Origin: an uncultured Neptuniibacter sp.
GTDB taxonomy: Bacteria > Pseudomonadota > Gammaproteobacteria > Pseudomonadales > Balneatricaceae
Assembly: GCF_947498015.1 (NCBI RefSeq)
Contig: NZ_CANMIR010000002.1
Location: 344,676-408,675 of the forward strand
Direction of reading: 5' to 3'
Length of the DNA stretch: 64,000 bases
Every line of letters starts with the position of its first letter. Position 1 is the stretch's first letter. This document shows positions 56,349 to 64,000 of this stretch, piece after piece. The translations under genes and the position numbers were made by a program. The notes beneath the pieces were generated by a model. The model was not told the origin of the DNA, made no database searches, and saw only the letters and a program-made list of their open reading frames with translations.

Positions 56349-56779
56349 GTATGGACTCCCCCTGTATTGCAAGAGTTAATTGCTGACATTTTAGGTTTGA
56401 CTGCACGCTTGCATCCGGCCTCTTGATGAGCCTTTTCTTTGCGGTTTTGGCGGGGCATTTAGTGAATTCACTATCAGCGATAGTGAGAGTTGCTAATCCA
56501 TATAAAGCCTTCAATATCGCAGAGCCTCAGATTATCTCATGATCAGGAGTTATTCGCAGTTACCCCAGGCATTCTTTCAAGTACCTTGACGCACATAACT
56601 TTCTGTTTTCCTAGCAGACCTTCCCCCCTTCTTTCCAAATTCAGAAAGGCGTAAAATACCTAACACGTTGCATTTTCTCTAACAACGCCTTCCGGTAGAG
56701 GAAGAATCAAAAGCCAACCCATTAAAAACAACGAGTTATCTTTACCGATAAGAAAACCCATTTAATAGCAGCCGACACC
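56349..56779. other. Non-coding region between the IS remnant and mnmC
   Basis: About 430 bp. It holds an 8-bp hairpin (TCACTATC at 56468-56475, GATAGTGA at 56479-56486, 3-nt loop) without a T-run. A GGAGTTATTCGCA stretch near 56540 resembles the IS inverted repeat imperfectly. A TAAAAT hexamer at 56652 may be part of an mnmC promoter. No gene supported. Confidence 0.4.
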
Positions 56780-58729
56780 TTGAAACTGACCACTGCACAC
56801 CTTTGCTGGAATAAAAGCACCCCTCTATCAGAGCAATTCGATGATATGTACTTCAACATCGATCAAGGCATTGAAGAAGGGCTGCACGTTTTCCTCAACC
56901 CCAATGAGGTCTCACACCGCTTCAGCAACTTTAGCGGAGGCTCATTCTGCATAGCGGAAACAGGCTTTGGTACCGGCTTGAACTTCCTAATAACCGTCAA
57001 CGAGTGGCCTGAAGAAGCAACAGGATCCCTCCATTACATTTCTGTAGAGAAGCACCCACTGACAACAGGTGATCTAAAGCTGGCATTATCTCAGTGGCCA
57101 CAATTTTCAATCATTGCCGATAAGCTTCTTGAGCAATACCCTCTTGCCACTGAAGGCTTTCACCGTCTGGAATTTCCTAACAACGTCACCCTGACTTTGC
57201 TCTTCGGCGATGCTGCTGAAAGTTTTTCTCAGCTTGAAGGCACAGTTAATGCCTGGTATCTGGATGGGTTTGCACCTTCCAAAAACCCAGAGATGTGGAG
57301 CGCAGAATTATTTCATGAGATAGCACGATTGAGCAAACTGGGAACAACCTTTTCTACCTTTACTGCAGCGGGTGTCGTAAGGCGTGGTTTACAAGACGTT
57401 GGCTTTGATGTGTATAAAAAGAAAGGGTTTGGGCGCAAGAGGGAGATGCTTGCGGGTAGATTCGTGGAAACAAAAGCCCCCATACCTCATCAAAAACTTT
57501 GGTTTCATACTCCCCATTCAGAATTACCGGAACATGTCGCTGTTGTCGGTGGCGGCCTAGCTGGCTGCAGCACAGCATACTCCCTTGCTAAACGGGGTGT
57601 AAGCGTCACCCTGATCGAGAAAGAGGAACAACTGGCAACAGGTGGTTCTGGGAATCGTCAAGGCGCCTTGTACGCAAAGCTCCCCGTCAAACCGACGGTA
57701 CAAGGCGAACTGCATCTATCTGGATTTCTCCACTCAATCAGACTGCTGAAGCAACTCGATCCTGATGAGACACTCTGGTCTCAATGTGGTGTAGCTCAAC
57801 TGGCAACCAACAACAAGGAAGCGGCTCGCCAGTCAGATATGATCGAGGGCCAGTATTATCCTGATGAACTGGTGCAGTATAAGACCTCCACTGAGCTATC
57901 TAAAATTGCCGGCTCACTGATTGAACACAGCGGCCTTTTCTTTCCTGACGCAGGCTGGGTTTCCCCTTCAGAACTGTGTCGCAGGTTAACCCTCGAGGCA
58001 GATATAACGATTAAACAGGGTGAACTAGCTGCCTTGACCTACTCGGACAAAAAGTGGGCATTGAGCTTCATGGATAACAGCACGCTTGCTGCCTCACATC
58101 TCATTATTTGTGGAGCCGAAGAGAGTAACCGCTTTACGCAAACCTCTCATCTGCCGTTAAAGACGATTAGAGGACAGGTTTCAATTACTCCTAAAACACC
58201 TGCTCCTATACAGGCAAAATTAAATACGGTTGTATGCGGCGAGGGGTATATATCCCCCCAAAAAGATGATCAGCTCTGCTTTGGTGCTACATTTGATTTA
58301 AAGGGAAAAGAGCTAAATGTGACCCAGCAAGACCATGATAAAAATCTTGTTAATCTCACGACGGTTTTGCCTAACATTGCTGACAGTATCGATGCAACCA
58401 CGCTACAAGGACGAACTGCGTTTCGCTGCAGCACTCCGGATTATCTACCTGTTGTTGGTCCGGCCCCCGTTTACGATAGTTACCTGCAAACGTTTGCCAA
58501 GCTGCGTAAAGATAAAAACTGGCGTTTTGGTGATACGTCTGCAGAGTATTTTCCTAACCTTTATATCAATACAGGACATGGCTCCAAAGGCCTGATAACC
58601 TGCCCTATATCCGCTGAACTTCTCGCATCTATAATTTGTAGTGAACCTTTGCCCCTTCCTAAGACTCTAATAGATGCGGTCCACCCTGCACGTTTTATTA
58701 TCAAGAACTTGATAAAACAGGCGATATAG
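56780..58729 (+). CDS. mnmC: Bifunctional tRNA mnm5s2U34 biosynthesis enzyme MnmC
   Basis: 649 residues. The N-terminal methyltransferase (about 1-240; ETGFGTGLNFL as SAM motif, WYLDGFAPSKNPEMW) and the C-terminal FAD oxidoreductase (from about 252; VAVVGGGLAGCSTAYSLAKRG, GGSGNRQGALYAKL, NTGHGSKGLITCP) finish the wobble-uridine side chain of tRNAs. The start is TTG at 56780, right after an in-frame stop region, with no good Shine-Dalgarno. The encoded N-terminus aligns well with the family, so the gene looks intact despite the nearby IS. Confidence 0.94.
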   Translation: MKLTTAHLCWNKSTPLSEQFDDMYFNIDQGIEEGLHVFLNPNEVSHRFSNFSGGSFCIAETGFGTGLNFLITVNEWPEEATGSLHYISVEKHPLTTGDLKLALSQWPQFSIIADKLLEQYPLATEGFHRLEFPNNVTLTLLFGDAAESFSQLEGTVNAWYLDGFAPSKNPEMWSAELFHEIARLSKLGTTFSTFTAAGVVRRGLQDVGFDVYKKKGFGRKREMLAGRFVETKAPIPHQKLWFHTPHSELPEHVAVVGGGLAGCSTAYSLAKRGVSVTLIEKEEQLATGGSGNRQGALYAKLPVKPTVQGELHLSGFLHSIRLLKQLDPDETLWSQCGVAQLATNNKEAARQSDMIEGQYYPDELVQYKTSTELSKIAGSLIEHSGLFFPDAGWVSPSELCRRLTLEADITIKQGELAALTYSDKKWALSFMDNSTLAASHLIICGAEESNRFTQTSHLPLKTIRGQVSITPKTPAPIQAKLNTVVCGEGYISPQKDDQLCFGATFDLKGKELNVTQQDHDKNLVNLTTVLPNIADSIDATTLQGRTAFRCSTPDYLPVVGPAPVYDSYLQTFAKLRKDKNWRFGDTSAEYFPNLYINTGHGSKGLITCPISAELLASIICSEPLPLPKTLIDAVHPARFIIKNLIKQAI

Positions 58730-58790
58730 TTGGTATATTGAAAGAACACTGTCAGTCATAGGCTTGTTATTGACCGTTTTGGAGTGATGT

Positions 58791-59435
58791 ATGGCGCTTT
58801 TTGTGTATGACCATGGTTACAGAATTCAGACCCCCAAAGAGAGTCTGTTTCCGGCCAAGGGCGTGCCGTCACTGCATAAAACACGTCACTCTCATCGCAG
58901 CGCAGATAAAGAAGACAATCTGCATGCAGATGGTGATAAAGTTGTACTTCCCCGTTTTAAAAACCAATCTCTATCCGGTGCTCAAGGCGCCGCTACCAAA
59001 GCATACACCTCGACTGCAGATGATACGCAGCGTAGAAAAAGTGATAACTTAACCGTCTCACGTATAATGGTCTCTCCGGTCCATACCGTCAGCCCGGCAA
59101 CCCCCATCAATAGTGCGTGGCAGCGTATGCAGTCACTTGAAATAAGTCACCTGGTTGTGATTGATGCTGACAAACGGCCTTTAGGATTACTCTCTGAATC
59201 TGATCTTTTAGCCCCCGGTACCGACTCAACAACGGCCATTAAAGATATCTATTCGCGTAAACTGATCGCTGCGACACCCGAGACTCTGGTTCAGGATGTC
59301 GCGATCAGTTTTATTGATCACGGTATCAATGCGATGCCAGTTGTTGGCAGTAGAGATGAAGTGGTCGGAATTGTCTGCAGAACAGATCTACTACGCCTGC
59401 TTGTCAGCGGCCTCCATCTTGAGCGCTGGGTTTAA
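58791..59435 (+). CDS. CBS-domain pair protein
   Basis: 214 residues, ATG with GGAG 7 bp upstream. The N-terminal 80 residues are polar, basic and without a recognised fold. Residues 85-214 hold two CBS motifs (TVSRIMVSPVHTVSPATPINSAWQRMQSLEISHLVVID...GLLSESDLL and IYSRKLIAATPETLVQDVAISFIDHGINAMPVVG...GIVCRTDLLRLL). Such pairs bind adenine nucleotides and regulate a partner. The last 32 bp overlap the convergent DUF4126 gene. Confidence 0.85.
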   Translation: MALFVYDHGYRIQTPKESLFPAKGVPSLHKTRHSHRSADKEDNLHADGDKVVLPRFKNQSLSGAQGAATKAYTSTADDTQRRKSDNLTVSRIMVSPVHTVSPATPINSAWQRMQSLEISHLVVIDADKRPLGLLSESDLLAPGTDSTTAIKDIYSRKLIAATPETLVQDVAISFIDHGINAMPVVGSRDEVVGIVCRTDLLRLLVSGLHLERWV

Positions 59436-60090
59436 CACGCTCTTGCGGTAATACCCGTTCAGGCTCAGGGTCGTCGGCATCCCCCTTACCCCCAAATAAA
59501 CCGGCCAGAAAGCGGAAGACCTTCTTAATTCCTCGCCAGATTTTTGGCAGCAACCAGATGAGAAGAAGAATGAAAACAACCAAGCCCGCAAGAAACCAGA
59601 TCGGATGGTTTAAGGCTGCCCACAAGCCCCCTAATACCATCAGATCCTCACTGATCGATGCGGTCCAGTTGGTAACTGGCTCAGGCGATGTATTTATCAG
59701 CACCCGGCCCCCAGCTTTAGCTGCATGACTTCCCGCTGCTAACGAACCACCAACAAGCGCAGCGGCTATCTCAACCGCAGGCGCCATATCACCGACTGCT
59801 CCAGCTGCAAGCGCAGCCCCCGCCGGAATACGAATAAAGGTATGCAAACTATCCCAGCCAGTATCTACACCCGGCACTTTATCCGCAAAAAACTCAACAA
59901 AGTACATAAAGCCCGCAGCCATGAGCACCAGAGGATCACTCACCACCTGCAGTTCCTCAGGGAGTGCAACGTGTCCCATATTGTTGAGAACACCCAACAT
60001 CAATACCGTAGCATACAGATTGATACCACTCGCCCAACCCACTCCCATTGTCAGAGCGATCAGACTAATCATTTGTTCAAGCTGGTCCAT
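59404..60090 (-). CDS. DUF4126 membrane protein
   Basis: 228 residues from ATG 60090, which has GAGGTG 6 bp upstream (a TTG four codons earlier is in frame). About four membrane segments: LIALTMGVGWASGINLYATVLMLGVL near the start, glycine/alanine-rich repeats around 95-125 (AGAALAAGAVGDMAPAVEIAAALVGGSLAAGSHAAKAGGR) and LAGLVVFILLLIWLLP near the end, then a charged tail. This matches the DUF4126 family of unknown function. Antisense overlap of 32 bp with the CBS gene 3' end. Confidence 0.82.
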   Translation of the reverse strand: MDQLEQMISLIALTMGVGWASGINLYATVLMLGVLNNMGHVALPEELQVVSDPLVLMAAGFMYFVEFFADKVPGVDTGWDSLHTFIRIPAGAALAAGAVGDMAPAVEIAAALVGGSLAAGSHAAKAGGRVLINTSPEPVTNWTASISEDLMVLGGLWAALNHPIWFLAGLVVFILLLIWLLPKIWRGIKKVFRFLAGLFGGKGDADDPEPERVLPQERVKPSAQDGGR

Positions 60091-60139
60091 AAAGCACCTC
60101 AATTACCCACATAGACAGAAACCGCCTTCAGATCCACAT

Positions 60140-60352
60140 CTACATTTTTTCTCTAGGTACTATATTGCAAAGCCCTGTACTCTCGCTGAACAGAATCACA
60201 GCCTGACCTGAGGCCAGCATCACACGGACCTCTTGAACCTTCTCAGCAAGAGACACCTCCTCTTCACCATAGTCGGTGCCATCACGCGTGACAAACTCTT
60301 CAATCAGCGCACTCAGTGTATCCGGGTTTAATTGATCGGGAGGGATAATCAT
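60140..60352 (-). CDS. yheU: YheU family (UPF0270) small protein
   Basis: 70-residue protein with the family pattern MIIPPDQLNPDTLSALIEEFVTR, DGTDYGEEEVSLAEKV and a C-terminal NIVPRE. Complete. Function unknown; conserved in gammaproteobacteria. It lies 7 bp after the lipoprotein gene in the same direction. Confidence 0.88.
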   Translation of the reverse strand: MIIPPDQLNPDTLSALIEEFVTRDGTDYGEEEVSLAEKVQEVRVMLASGQAVILFSESTGLCNIVPREKM

Positions 60353-60359
60353 AACAGCA

Positions 60360-64000
<3,641 letters not shown>

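Noticed and set aside
56344..56427. Short plus-strand frame MIVWTPPVLQELIADILG
   Set aside because: 27 codons starting inside the IS right end, with no ribosome binding site; more likely a fragment of pre-insertion sequence or chance.
27029..56779. Prophage or integrative element inserted at the tRNA
   Set aside because: No integrase, phage structural gene or duplicated tRNA 3' end is visible; the only mobile trace is the IS5-like remnant.

Overview
The window is a chromosomal segment of a gammaproteobacterium. Its backbone gene order (rpe-gph-trpE-G-D; djlA; murU-amgK; lptD-surA-pdxA-rsmA-apaG-apaH-glpE-cca; folK-folB; plsY; tsaD; rpsU-yqeY-dnaG-rpoD-tRNA; ligA-zipA) is the order known from Pseudomonas and marine Oceanospirillaceae-type bacteria. 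Moderate GC content and the details of LptD and ZipA fit a marine Pseudomonadales/Oceanospirillales member. I cannot name a genus from sequence alone.

Layout. 1-6.0 kb (minus strand): tryptophan genes trpD (cut by the window edge), trpG and trpE, then nhaA behind a structured leader RNA with an intrinsic terminator, then gph and rpe. 6.1-9.8 kb: a secreted DUF3530 protein, the co-chaperone DjlA, and the MurU/AmgK peptidoglycan-recycling pair. 10.0-19.4 kb (plus): an outer-membrane and housekeeping operon from lptD to a pteridine reductase. 19.5-22.0 kb: folK, folB, plsY, tsaD. 22.2-27.0 kb: the macromolecular-synthesis operon, ending with a CAT-anticodon tRNA.

27.1-54.8 kb is a large surface-polysaccharide (O-antigen/capsule-type) locus that starts just after the tRNA. 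wzz is on the plus strand and about 23 genes run on the minus strand. The wzz-distal part (36.8-54.7 kb) is clearly more AT-rich than the fnl block (31.3-36.7 kb) and the backbone, so the locus looks like a mosaic assembled by transfer. The genes predict: UDP-L-FucNAc synthesis (fnlA, fnlB, fnlC); a UDP-QuiNAc- or FucNAc-type initiating sugar (WbpM-type dehydratase, SDR reductase, sugar-1-phosphate transferase); a sialic-acid-type nonulosonate (neuB, neuC, neuA); an acetamidino-group module (PP-loop amidotransferase with HisH and HisF paralogues); and a CMP-Kdo-type activation pair (KdsB-like protein and HAD phosphatase). Tailoring genes encode a pyruvyl transferase and an OafA-type acyltransferase. 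There is also an unusual DRE-TIM aldolase with an extra C-terminal domain. Export and assembly are assigned to an ABC flippase-like protein, a Wzy-like polymerase and Wzz; I see no Wzx.

54.7-56.8 kb holds an eight-copy heptanucleotide repeat directly upstream of neuB and a decayed IS5-type insertion sequence. 56.8-64.0 kb returns to backbone genes: mnmC, a CBS-domain protein, DUF4126, yheU, a lipoprotein, ligA, and zipA. zipA contains a long in-frame hexanucleotide repeat and runs off the right edge.

The most interesting signals are the pseudoknotted leader of nhaA (candidate Li+/Na+-type riboswitch), the acetamidino/nonulosonate module, the aldolase fusion, the heptamer repeat upstream of the polysaccharide operon, and a triplicated W-x-C motif at the LptD N-terminus.
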